Positions 42,245 through 50,899 of a DNA stretch of 64,000 nt are shown piece by piece. Made by a program: the position numbers and the translations under genes. The stretch lies in contig CAZSHS010000012.1 in the NCBI GenBank assembly GCA_964606665.1, forward strand, positions 1-64,000. The letters are read 5' to 3'. The notes beneath the pieces were generated by a model. That model was not told where the DNA came from and did not search any database. It saw only the letters and a list, made by a program, of their open reading frames with translations. How positions within the stretch are numbered: position 1 is the first letter of the stretch; every line of letters begins with the position of its first letter. This DNA comes from Aved-18 sp964606665. Its GTDB lineage: Bacteria; Cyanobacteriota; Vampirovibrionia; Obscuribacterales; Obscuribacteraceae.

Positions 42245-43222
42245 TTAGCCTATGAGGCACTCAACTTCTTTGACACCTTCGGCAGCAGCGCGAAGACTCA
42301 TGATTTTGTAAATGCTTTCTTCTTTCTTCGACCAGTGCTCTAAACGCTCCAGCACCTGATGCTCATTTCGCTTGTGCACAAACACTACGCTCGAAGATCC
42401 TGCTCCACTTAAAGCACAACCAAGAATTGGTTCATTCTCCAGTTCTTGCCTTATTTTAGCTAGCTCTGGAACATATTTTTCCCGATAAGGCTCATGCAAA
42501 CGATCGTGCAAAGATTCTTTCATTGCCGACTCGTCCACGCGACTAACTGCTGCTACCAAGTATGCCACGCGTTGCATATTGGCGATGGCATCTTCCATGG
42601 TTACTTGTTTGGGCAAAATGTCGCGCATATTTTTAGTGACTAAAGTGTATTTGGGAATGATGGCAACGATCCGCCATTCATCAGGCCATTTGACGCTTTG
42701 AGTAACGATGCGACTACCATCAATTGAGGGAGTACATACTGCCAGTCCACCGTAAAGACTAGCAGCAAGCGATTCTGGATGTCCTTCCACAGCACACCCT
42801 TCAGCTAAAAGTGTAGCTGCAGTCGGGATGCTGTCTTTAAGCAAATTGTAAGCCCACAGCGCACCAATTATGGTGGCAGTGCGATTACCTAATCCGCTAC
42901 CAAGAGGTACGTCGGATCTGATAGTTACTTGCAAACGGCGAAACAATTTATTGTCATTCTGCCAAATTTTGTTGATGATTGTTTCAATCAAGTAATTTTG
43001 ATGCTCAGGCAGGCTCTGATTGGCAACCTCGCCTTGTAATTTGATCACAGGCCGATCACTTTCTTGGCCTTGCTCGACCAGTTGAAAAGTCATGGTGTTT
43101 TGAATCTCAAGAGCCAGACCAATGGTATCCAGTCCCGGTCCCAAATTGCAGGTGCTGCCGGGAATCATTAGCGAAAACATTTCGCCTGCGTCTTTGCCTG
43201 ATAAGATATCTTCTAACCCCAT
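42245..43222 (-). CDS. thrB: Homoserine kinase
   Basis: A GHMP kinase that phosphorylates L-homoserine in threonine synthesis. Visible parts: SLMIPGSTCNLGPGLDTIGL, the ATP-binding loop DVPLGSGLGNRTATIIGAL, EGHPESLAASLYGGL and the third motif LGCALSGAGSSSVVFV. In the ATP loop, Asn-Arg replaces the usual Ser-Ser (GSGLGSSAA in relatives). Three starts are possible (43240 GTG, 43222 ATG, 43180 ATG); the last begins right at MFSLMIPGST, the typical ThrB N-terminus. No other threonine gene is adjacent. It is divergent from the 43275 dehydrogenase. Confidence 0.9.
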   Translation of the reverse strand: MGLEDILSGKDAGEMFSLMIPGSTCNLGPGLDTIGLALEIQNTMTFQLVEQGQESDRPVIKLQGEVANQSLPEHQNYLIETIINKIWQNDNKLFRRLQVTIRSDVPLGSGLGNRTATIIGALWAYNLLKDSIPTAATLLAEGCAVEGHPESLAASLYGGLAVCTPSIDGSRIVTQSVKWPDEWRIVAIIPKYTLVTKNMRDILPKQVTMEDAIANMQRVAYLVAAVSRVDESAMKESLHDRLHEPYREKYVPELAKIRQELENEPILGCALSGAGSSSVVFVHKRNEHQVLERLEHWSKKEESIYKIMSLRAAAEGVKEVECLIG

Positions 43223-43274
43223 AGAAAAACACGATAACACATAAAGCTCTCTCTATAAAAGGCAATATTTTTCG

Positions 43275-44303
43275 ATGAAGCATTTGATTACAGGCGGGTC
43301 CGGATTTCTTGGAAGTCTAATCGTGGAAAGCCTTGTCAAACACGGAGATTCGGTTATTTCGCTTGATATTTGGGAGCCGCCCGATCGCAATAAAAATATC
43401 GAATTTGTGCTTGGCAGCATACTCGACCGCGACTTAGTGCGTCGTGCCATAAAGGGCGTAGATGTTGTTCATCATTCTGCTGCACTTGTACCTCTCACAA
43501 AGGCAGGAAAACTTTTTCACGAAGTAAACGTTGAGGGAACGCGCATAGTGGCAGAAGAAGCAGCTAGAGCAAATGTCAGTTATTTCGTCCACACTAGTTC
43601 ATCCACTGTTTTTGGTTGTCCCAGTAGTTCGCCTGTGAGCAACGCCAAACCGCTCGAGCCCGTTGAAGAGTATGGCATAAGCAAATTAGGCGCAGAAATT
43701 GTCGCAAAAGAAGTTTCAGACCAATCTGGCATGCCACTAATAGTAGTGCGTCCCCGAACAATGGTTGGAGTGGGAAGACTGGGCATTTTTCAAATATTAT
43801 TCGAGTGGATTAGTGAGAATCGCAATATCTACGTCATTGGCGATGGTAGAAATAAAATTCAATTTTTGCACGGCGATGATTTAATTGATTGTTATATGTT
43901 TTTGTGCGAAAAGAAAAGACCTGGCTTCTATAACGTAGGCACAGACCGCTTCGACACGCTAGAAAACACTCTAGGCAATCTTATAAATCATGCCGGAAGC
44001 AAATCCAAAATCAGACACCTACCCAAAAACCTGACCATGCAAGGACTGGCTTGGTTAGACGTTCTTGGCTTGAGCCCTCTAGCTCCCTGGCATTATTTAA
44101 CTTACTCAGAAGACTTTTATTTCGACATAGATCCGCTTCTAGAACTAGGCTGGAAGCCGCGTTACTCAAATGACGAGATGTTTAAAATTGCATATGACGA
44201 CTTTGTAGCCCACTACGACAAAAGTGGAGATACCTCAAGCAACTCTGCTCACCGAAAGCGAGTAAAAGAGAAAATTCTCTGGTTGCTCAAACACGTGCCA
44301 TAA
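43275..44303 (+). CDS. NAD-dependent epimerase/3beta-HSD-like dehydrogenase
   Basis: 342 residues, extended short-chain dehydrogenase fold. The nucleotide motif HLITGGSGFLGSLIVESLVK lies at the start, the catalytic YxxxK in EYGISKLGAE, with SSSTVFG and VVRPRTMVG following. The sequence groups by pattern with 3beta-hydroxysteroid dehydrogenase/isomerase-like proteins, which oxidise sterols or similar lipids, or act as sugar epimerases. A second member lies at 49821. It converges on the TPR/collagen-tail gene with 13 bases between. Confidence 0.85.
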   Translation: MKHLITGGSGFLGSLIVESLVKHGDSVISLDIWEPPDRNKNIEFVLGSILDRDLVRRAIKGVDVVHHSAALVPLTKAGKLFHEVNVEGTRIVAEEAARANVSYFVHTSSSTVFGCPSSSPVSNAKPLEPVEEYGISKLGAEIVAKEVSDQSGMPLIVVRPRTMVGVGRLGIFQILFEWISENRNIYVIGDGRNKIQFLHGDDLIDCYMFLCEKKRPGFYNVGTDRFDTLENTLGNLINHAGSKSKIRHLPKNLTMQGLAWLDVLGLSPLAPWHYLTYSEDFYFDIDPLLELGWKPRYSNDEMFKIAYDDFVAHYDKSGDTSSNSAHRKRVKEKILWLLKHVP

Positions 44304-44316
44304 AATAATTTCAAGT

Positions 44317-45951
44317 TTAGCCTCCTGGACCAGGAGGTCCTTGCGGTCCTGTAGGCCCCAGCATCGAGCCCACAGCGAACACTTTCTTAGCCGAATCGGG
44401 ACTGGCAATCATTTTTTTACAGAGATCTTTATTGCGTATAGTGCCCGGCACTGTTGGATCTAACTCAAGCGATTTTTCAAATGCTTTAAGCGCATTTTCC
44501 AAATCATTTAGCCTGTAGCGCGCTAAACCTTCATTGTAATACGCTTGCATCATGCGCGGTTCCATCGATTCAGCCAGCAAAAACTGATCAACTGCAGCTT
44601 GCAGAGTGGCGGTTGTTCGTTGCACCAGTTCTTTATCCACAGGCGACTTGGCATAGGCCTGCTTGACAGTTTCTTCCGAACTTACAAGATATACCAATCC
44701 CTGGTTATACACTGCTAGAGCCAATGCCGGCTGCCACTTCAGTGCATTATAGAAATCGGCTCTGGCTGCAGCAGGCTCACACTTTTGCAAATGCACACAG
44801 CCTAGATTGTAATAACCCTGGTATAGCTTCTCGTTTTTAACCACAGCAGCCGTGAAAAAGGGCACCGCTTCATCGAGTTTATTTCGACTGACTAACTCGC
44901 ACCCTTTGTTGTAATCTACTGCACCAGCAATAAGATTATCGGAGCAACGTCCTGCAATTCCGGCTGACGATGCCGGTCTTGCCAATCCATCAGCCCAAGC
45001 GATTTCCTTAACAGCGCTTAGAGATTTATTCTTATAGCTAAGATCTGCATCAGGCAGGATGGTTTTCATTTTACCTTTGTCAGGCGTGGCTTTGGGATGA
45101 TCAAGAGACTCTCCCACAGTCATCATCACGCCTACATTGGTGAATACAAGCCCCAGCACTATAAGAAGCAGGACACTCACGGCCACTGTCATTTTGTTAG
45201 GTGCACTTTTGACTTCGGCTTTGCGTGCAGCAGATGATTCAAGCCGGTTATATTCTTCCCACGTTGCTTCTTCACTAAATTCTTCAACTAGCGCTTCTAA
45301 CTCGTCTTTGAATTCGTTGAAGTAGGGTGATTTTATTTTAGATTGCAAAGTTTCTTTAGCTGCATCAAAAGAAGCTGCGTGAACAGACTCGAAAAACGTG
45401 TCTGAATCTGGCTCTTCATGCGCTTCGCGACGCAGGTCTTGAGCTTTATCTGAAGCAGCTTTAAAAGCAGCGACTTTCATTTCAGTGCTGGTTTCATCGA
45501 GCCAGAAACGATTCTCGCCCTTCTCAGGCAGAATCGCTCTTTCTTCTTGACGTTTTTGACGAAAATCTTCTAGCGCTTGCTTGTCGCGCGCAGCGCTTGG
45601 CTTGGGCATTTTTCGCACTGCTTCTTTGGGTGCTTCGACCACTTTTAAAAGATCGTTTTTCTTGATTTTGCCGTCTTCAAGCTGCTTGTTTAGCTCGTCT
45701 AGTTGTTGGCGGAATCTTTTATGATCACTCAAACATTCATAAGCAGTTTTGACCGATTCAACTCGTGCCCTGGCTTTTTGTGAGACTTCAACCTCGACAG
45801 ACTCAAGCGCTTCTTGACATATACCGATTTCGCGGTCGCGAATACGCGCCATCTGCCTTATAGAGGCGTTTGCGCTCACGGATAAAACTTTGCGAAAATG
45901 TGCTCGCAGTGTAGATTCGTCAATTTTCTCAGCCAGTGCTCCACCCTCCAT
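44317..45951 (-). CDS. Degenerate J-like N-terminus, membrane helix, TPRs and collagen-like tail
   Basis: 544 residues. The N-terminal about 95 resemble a DnaJ-like helical hairpin (LRAHFRKVLSVSANASI, VKTAYECLSDHKRFRQQLDE) but the HPD motif is absent, so Hsp70 stimulation is unlikely. A coiled, charged segment follows, then one membrane helix (about 251-275; VAVSVLLLIVLGLVFTNVGV). The C-terminal part has tetratricopeptide repeats (YNLGCVHLQKCEPAAARADF, YNEGLARYRLNDLENALKAF). The protein ends in Gly-X-Y triplets (GPTGPQGPPGPGG). It looks like a membrane-bound assembly scaffold. Function unknown. Confidence 0.75.
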   Translation of the reverse strand: MEGGALAEKIDESTLRAHFRKVLSVSANASIRQMARIRDREIGICQEALESVEVEVSQKARARVESVKTAYECLSDHKRFRQQLDELNKQLEDGKIKKNDLLKVVEAPKEAVRKMPKPSAARDKQALEDFRQKRQEERAILPEKGENRFWLDETSTEMKVAAFKAASDKAQDLRREAHEEPDSDTFFESVHAASFDAAKETLQSKIKSPYFNEFKDELEALVEEFSEEATWEEYNRLESSAARKAEVKSAPNKMTVAVSVLLLIVLGLVFTNVGVMMTVGESLDHPKATPDKGKMKTILPDADLSYKNKSLSAVKEIAWADGLARPASSAGIAGRCSDNLIAGAVDYNKGCELVSRNKLDEAVPFFTAAVVKNEKLYQGYYNLGCVHLQKCEPAAARADFYNALKWQPALALAVYNQGLVYLVSSEETVKQAYAKSPVDKELVQRTTATLQAAVDQFLLAESMEPRMMQAYYNEGLARYRLNDLENALKAFEKSLELDPTVPGTIRNKDLCKKMIASPDSAKKVFAVGSMLGPTGPQGPPGPGG

Positions 45952-45993
45952 TTGCGCTAATTATAACGCACGCGATAGAATTACCTTTTCTCT

Positions 45994-46743
45994 ATGACAA
46001 ACTCAAGAATCAACATCAAAAACTTTACTTCAGCACTAAATGTGGTTTCACTCAAAGGTGTCTTTTTAATTGTCACTCTTTGTTGTTCGGCTCAGACAGC
46101 CCAAATTGCATTCGCTCCCAATGCTTATTGTGAGCGCGACGCAATTGAAGAAGCGAACAAATTCAAGCTCGACGGAAAGCTTCAAAAGGCGCTCAAAGTG
46201 CTGGAAGAGGCACTAAAGAAAGACGAAAAAGACAATGCAGATGTGCATTTCCAATATGCCATTCTGCTAGAAACTACGGGCGATTTGCTATCGGCCAAAA
46301 ACCATTTTAAGGAAAGTATTAAACTGGCTCCTAATAGTTCAAACGCAGACACAGCGCGAAAGTCAATTGCAGACATAGACAATCAGATATCTCTCAAAGA
46401 CTCAAACAAAAAGGGCTCCAAGGGCCAAAGAGTGGGAACCGTCGGCATCAAAGTGCAAGAGGGCGGCAATATAGTCAAAGTTTTCCCAAACACTCCCGCT
46501 GCCAAAGCCAAGATTCAAGCAGGCGACAAAGTAATTTCTGCAGATGATGCGCCCGCACAAGGCTTGAGCGTGGATGCGCTGGTCAAGAAAATTAGAGGAC
46601 CGGAGAATTCGAGTGTCAAACTAGTAATTGAACGTCAGGGTAAACGTACAACCTATCAGATAAAACGCCTTAGCCCCGAATCTAGCAATAAAGAAGCCTC
46701 CAAACCCTTCTGGTTTTTATTCGGCTCTAAAGATCAAGGCTAG
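45994..46743 (+). CDS. Secreted TPR-PDZ protein
   Basis: 249 residues. A signal-like hydrophobic stretch (GVFLIVTLCCSAQTAQIAFA) is followed by a TPR unit (AIEEANKFKLDGKLQKALKV, YAILLETTGDLLSAKNHFKE) and a C-terminal PDZ domain (about 150-225: GIKVQEGGNIVKVFPNTPAA, IQAGDKVISADDAPAQGLS). No protease domain is present, so it is likely an adaptor that recognises C-termini in the periplasm. It is divergent from the TPR/collagen-tail gene; 52 bases later the flippase-like gene follows on the same strand. Confidence 0.82.
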   Translation: MTNSRINIKNFTSALNVVSLKGVFLIVTLCCSAQTAQIAFAPNAYCERDAIEEANKFKLDGKLQKALKVLEEALKKDEKDNADVHFQYAILLETTGDLLSAKNHFKESIKLAPNSSNADTARKSIADIDNQISLKDSNKKGSKGQRVGTVGIKVQEGGNIVKVFPNTPAAKAKIQAGDKVISADDAPAQGLSVDALVKKIRGPENSSVKLVIERQGKRTTYQIKRLSPESSNKEASKPFWFLFGSKDQG

Positions 46744-46795
46744 TGGGCATAAATAAATAACTTACCAAACTGGCGTTTCACACCTGTAGGCTCAT

Positions 46796-48340
46796 ATGGA
46801 CTCAGAGCAAACGTCTGATAACAAATCAGACGCTCCCGGCGGTTTTCAAGCTACATTTTCATCCATTTTTCGCACTCGCGGTGCGATTGTTTTATTGGGT
46901 TTAATAGTTGCTGGTCTTTTGTTCATTTTGACCGCCTACAAGCTCGACTGGAGCAAAGTATTGCTTGCCTTCAAGACGGCTGTATGGCTTCCCTGGCTAC
47001 CTCTTGCCGTTTTGACATATATGTTTGGCATGCTTGCGCGCGGTGTACGCCTTAAAATTCTGGTTCAGCCCGAAGCTCGACTGACTGTTTTTACCGCAAG
47101 CAACATCGTTGCTGTGGGTTATGCCACAAATAATATTTTACCTGCACGTCTTGGAGAATTTGCCCGCGCTGCGATGCTTGGCGAGCGCACCGGTATGCCT
47201 TATCTACTTGCGCTCACCATCACATTTCTAGAACGTTTACTCGATGGCATAGTGATCCTATTTTTCTTTGTAGTAAGCAGTCTTCTGATCCCGACCGACG
47301 AGTGGATGCGCCAAGCTGCATCTATTTGTGCCATTTTATTCGCTGGCGCAATGTTTGTGGTTGGATTTATAACTCTCAGCCCTCAGTCGGCAATTGGGCT
47401 TACATCAAACGTAACTGCATGGATGGGTCATAAATGGCATGACAGATTTATTGCATTTGTAAGTCAGATAAATAACGGATTCAAATGTTTGCGTGACGCT
47501 CGCAGCGCGCTTCTGGTCCTATTTTCAAGCGCACTAGTCTGGCTTATAGAATCAGCTTTCTTCATGTTCATCATGCCTTGTTTTGGGCTGTCGCCCAACC
47601 TGCTCAAAGCAATTGCCACCATGTCTTTTACTAATCTGGGAATTCTGGTTCCATCCACCCCAGGCTATGTTGGGGTCTATCACGCCGCTTGCCAGACCGC
47701 ACTAATGGCGGTATCACTTGGAACTGGGCACAGTCTTGACCCAAACACAGCTATTTCTTATGCCGTAATTGTGCACTTTGTTTTCTTTGTCACAGTGACC
47801 ATTTGGGGCATCATAGCTATGGCTCGCTATAGTTTTGAATTAGGGTCAGCTCAGGCACTGGCTTGGGAAGCAAAATCTATAGAAATAAAAAACTTGCCTG
47901 AATCAAGCGACCAGACCTTTTCTCCTCGGGTAATTACTAGCTATCCGGCAGTGACGGAAGAAATAAAAAGCGCAATGGCGCCTTTCTGGATCGAGTTGTG
48001 TCAGTGTTTCATCCCCCAAGAAGATATCTTACCAGATACAACCGCACAGGCAGCGGTTATGAGCGATGTGAGCGCTTTTACTCTAACTGAAATCGAAAGT
48101 ATTCCGTTTAGATTTTTGGTCTTATTCAAAATTGGTTTATTTGGCTTCAAGAGTTATGTACTAGTTACAACAGGATCATTTTTGTGCAGTCTACCACAGG
48201 CAAAACGACGCAAGATTGTCGATTCATGGGCATTTGGCAAGATAGCATTAACACGCAAATTTATGAAGCTAATTCGCAGCCTCACACTGCTTGCCTACTA
48301 CGAACATCCCCGCATTAGGGAAAAATTCAATGATTATTGA
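46796..48340 (+). CDS. UPF0104/LPG-synthase-like flippase with extra C-terminal domain
   Basis: 514 residues. Residues about 30-345 form the eight-helix lysylphosphatidylglycerol-synthase transmembrane (UPF0104/AglD) domain: AVLTYMFGMLARGVRLKILV, NNILPARLGEFARAAMLGER, TFLERLLDGIVILF and FTNLGILVPSTPGYVGVYHA. This domain moves lipids or prenyl-linked sugars. The C-terminal about 170 residues (from about 345) are not part of it; they are cytoplasmic and include SLPQAKRRKIVDSWAFGKIA and YYEHPRIREKFNDY, similar in style to the leader region of long-chain alcohol oxidases. The next gene, a GMC oxidoreductase, overlaps its 3' end, so this domain may be a detached subunit of that enzyme. Confidence 0.8.
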   Translation: MDSEQTSDNKSDAPGGFQATFSSIFRTRGAIVLLGLIVAGLLFILTAYKLDWSKVLLAFKTAVWLPWLPLAVLTYMFGMLARGVRLKILVQPEARLTVFTASNIVAVGYATNNILPARLGEFARAAMLGERTGMPYLLALTITFLERLLDGIVILFFFVVSSLLIPTDEWMRQAASICAILFAGAMFVVGFITLSPQSAIGLTSNVTAWMGHKWHDRFIAFVSQINNGFKCLRDARSALLVLFSSALVWLIESAFFMFIMPCFGLSPNLLKAIATMSFTNLGILVPSTPGYVGVYHAACQTALMAVSLGTGHSLDPNTAISYAVIVHFVFFVTVTIWGIIAMARYSFELGSAQALAWEAKSIEIKNLPESSDQTFSPRVITSYPAVTEEIKSAMAPFWIELCQCFIPQEDILPDTTAQAAVMSDVSAFTLTEIESIPFRFLVLFKIGLFGFKSYVLVTTGSFLCSLPQAKRRKIVDSWAFGKIALTRKFMKLIRSLTLLAYYEHPRIREKFNDY

Positions 48341-49820
48341 ACACAAAGATCATACAAAGAGCAAATCGCTCAAAGTGGAAGCGCTTGTAATTGGCTCTGG
48401 AGCAGGGGGAGCAGTTACAGCAATTGAGCTTGCACGCGCCGGACTAAATGTAGTGGTGCTCGAAGAAGGTGATCAATACGGACTTGAGTCCTATGGACAA
48501 TCCTCGCCGTATGCCATGCAACTACTTTACCGCAACAAGGGAATGACTCCTGTACTCGGTTCTGTGCCTATTGGATTTGTTGAAGGCAGATGTTTAGGTG
48601 GCAGTACCGAAGTAAATAGCGGCTTCTGGCATCGCTTACCACCCGAGTTTGTTCTGCGCTGGACTAAACAGTTTGAAATTAAAGACTTTTCTGTAGAAGA
48701 GTTAAATCCGCATTTTGACTGGGCTGAGCACTTATTGCACGTATCGCAACCAGACAATATTCCCAAAAGCACCGAAGTGTTTAAGCGTGGAGTGGAGGCT
48801 ATGGGCTGGTCTGCCAAAGTGGTATCACGCGCAGCAACTGGGTGTGTCAATAATAATACTTGTGCTCATGGCTGTCCCAAAGGGGCTAAACAAGGCATGA
48901 CTCGCAATTTAATTCCACTGGCAAGAGAAGCGGGAGCCAAATTTATCACACGCGCAAAAGCAAAACTATTGCTCAAAACAAAAGGTCGAGTCACTGGCGT
49001 TCTAGCTGAGATAAGACGCGAAGACAAAAGCACAGACCTTGTACGTATAGAAGCCGAATACATATTTATCTGCGGCGGAGCTACACAAACACCATCGCTC
49101 TTGAGGCGCAGTGGCATCAAATTTCACGTGGGCGAAACTTTTCAAATTCACCCAATGCTCAAAGTAGCTGCCCTTTTCGATGAGGAAATAAATGCCCAAG
49201 ATAGTGTTATGCCAATGGTGCAAGTAAAAGAATTTTGGCCAGATATTTCGCTTGGTGGCTCTTTCTTTACGCTTGGACATCTCGCCATGAACTTGAGCGA
49301 AAACTGGCTTGAGACCAGAGACCTAGTAAAGCAATATCGAAAAATGGCCACTTATTATGTGGCTGTACGTGGTACCGGATCTGGTAGCGTGCGACCAGCT
49401 CGTTTTGGTTCAGATTACTCTCATTTGAGATACGAATTATCAGATATCGACGTTCGACATTTAAGTCAGGGACTAGCTCGCCTTGCTACTTTGCTTTTGT
49501 ATTCAGGCGCCAAATCAGTTTATCCTTCTGTTCAATCTCTTGCCAAAATAGATTCCGAGCTAGACGCTGTTCGCTGGCTTGATGAAAATTTACCGCGAAA
49601 AAGTCTTAGTCTAACCACTGTTCATGCCTTTTCCAGCTGCCCTATGGGAGAAAACAAAGACAGATGTGCAGTCGATTCTTACGGTAAAGTTTTCGGTTTT
49701 GAAAATTTGTATATCAACGACGCAAGCATGCTTCCAGACTCACCTGGCATCAATCCTCAGGGGACAATTATGGCGCTGGCTCGCCGTAACATCACTCACT
49801 TTATCGCGGAGAAAAAATAA
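48330..49820 (+). CDS. GMC-type FAD oxidoreductase (long-chain alcohol oxidase-like)
   Basis: 496 residues from the ATG at 48330, which overlaps the upstream stop. The FAD motif is VIGSGAGGAVTAIELARAGL. GRCLGGSTEVNSGFWHRLP, CVNNNTCAHGCPKGAKQGMT and the C-terminal HAFSSCPMGENKD and NDASMLPDSPGINPQGTIMA match the branch containing long-chain fatty alcohol and sterol oxidases. It should oxidise a lipid alcohol to an aldehyde or ketone. It lies between a flippase-like protein and a 3beta-HSD-like dehydrogenase, with zero bases to the latter, forming one transcription unit aimed at a lipid or isoprenoid substrate. Confidence 0.88.
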   Translation: MIIEHKDHTKSKSLKVEALVIGSGAGGAVTAIELARAGLNVVVLEEGDQYGLESYGQSSPYAMQLLYRNKGMTPVLGSVPIGFVEGRCLGGSTEVNSGFWHRLPPEFVLRWTKQFEIKDFSVEELNPHFDWAEHLLHVSQPDNIPKSTEVFKRGVEAMGWSAKVVSRAATGCVNNNTCAHGCPKGAKQGMTRNLIPLAREAGAKFITRAKAKLLLKTKGRVTGVLAEIRREDKSTDLVRIEAEYIFICGGATQTPSLLRRSGIKFHVGETFQIHPMLKVAALFDEEINAQDSVMPMVQVKEFWPDISLGGSFFTLGHLAMNLSENWLETRDLVKQYRKMATYYVAVRGTGSGSVRPARFGSDYSHLRYELSDIDVRHLSQGLARLATLLLYSGAKSVYPSVQSLAKIDSELDAVRWLDENLPRKSLSLTTVHAFSSCPMGENKDRCAVDSYGKVFGFENLYINDASMLPDSPGINPQGTIMALARRNITHFIAEKK

Positions 49821-50843
49821 ATGCCCAAACCTACAGCAATCGTAACAGGCGTCCCCGGCTGGCTTGGCTCGAGACTAGTAGAAAAATTGCTTTTGTCAGG
49901 GCGCGAAGTGCGTGTGGCTAAATTTAAAAATGCTGATTACAAGATAAATGCTCAACCCAATTTAAAAATATTCGATTGCGACGTGACCGAGCCTAACTCA
50001 CTTTTGCCGTTATTTCACGACTCACTTGGTGCCACAGTTTTTCATTGTGCCGGAATAATTCATCCTACAAAAGGCCGACAACAATTTTACGACGTCAATG
50101 TTGAGGGTACTCGAAACCTTTTAGATGCCGCATCCCAAGCTGGTATACGCCGCTTTATTCATGTGTCGTCGAATTCGCCTATAGGTTGCAACGAAGATAA
50201 CGATCCCCAAAATCTATTCGACGAAAATTCTACATACAATCCTTACATGCACTATGGTCAAAGCAAGAAGGAAGCAGAAGATCTCGTAAACGCTGCCGGC
50301 AAGAGCGGTTCATTTGATATCGTAATTATTCGACCACCATGGTTTTATGGACCAGGCCAACCGGAACGTCAAAATTTATTCTTTACTATGATCAAAAAAG
50401 GCAAAGTACCTATCGTCGGCTCGGGCAATAATCTGCGCTCAATGGCTTATGTAGACAATATTTGCCAGGCACTTGAATTATGCGAATCAGTCGACCAAGC
50501 CAAAGGACAAACTTACTGGATAGCTGATGATCGCCCATATTCGATGAATGAAATTGTAGACACAATAGAAAAAGTGCTTGAGCGTGATTTCAAAATGCAG
50601 GTAGCGCACAAGCGTATGAAACTTCCCGACATGGCGTCCGATATTGCCTATATGGCTGACAACATCCTACAATCGGCTGGACTATATCATCAAAAAGTTC
50701 ATGTTCTTTCTGAAATGAATAAAAACATTGCGTGCAAAATAGACAAAGCAAAAAAAGAATTAGGATACAACCCAGAGGTTTCTTTAGAAGAGGGCATGCG
50801 CCGAAGCATTGAATGGGTCCTAGCTAACGGCGGAAAAATTTAG
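49821..50843 (+). CDS. 3beta-HSD-like NAD-dependent dehydrogenase
   Basis: 340 residues. The start ATG follows the GMC stop directly. The dinucleotide motif is AIVTGVPGWLGSRLVEKLLL and the catalytic YxxxK is in MHYGQSKKEAED, with IRRFIHVSSNSPIG and IIRPPWFYGPG. It belongs to the extended SDR group that includes 3beta-hydroxysteroid and dihydroflavonol dehydrogenases. With the GMC oxidoreductase it could carry out consecutive oxidation or isomerisation of a polycyclic or long-chain alcohol. It resembles the 43275 protein in fold but is clearly distinct. Confidence 0.86.
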   Translation: MPKPTAIVTGVPGWLGSRLVEKLLLSGREVRVAKFKNADYKINAQPNLKIFDCDVTEPNSLLPLFHDSLGATVFHCAGIIHPTKGRQQFYDVNVEGTRNLLDAASQAGIRRFIHVSSNSPIGCNEDNDPQNLFDENSTYNPYMHYGQSKKEAEDLVNAAGKSGSFDIVIIRPPWFYGPGQPERQNLFFTMIKKGKVPIVGSGNNLRSMAYVDNICQALELCESVDQAKGQTYWIADDRPYSMNEIVDTIEKVLERDFKMQVAHKRMKLPDMASDIAYMADNILQSAGLYHQKVHVLSEMNKNIACKIDKAKKELGYNPEVSLEEGMRRSIEWVLANGGKI

Positions 50844-50899
50844 TCAAGCTAACGATTTTCCATCACAAAACCAATACATTCATTCGGTATGAATGAGGG

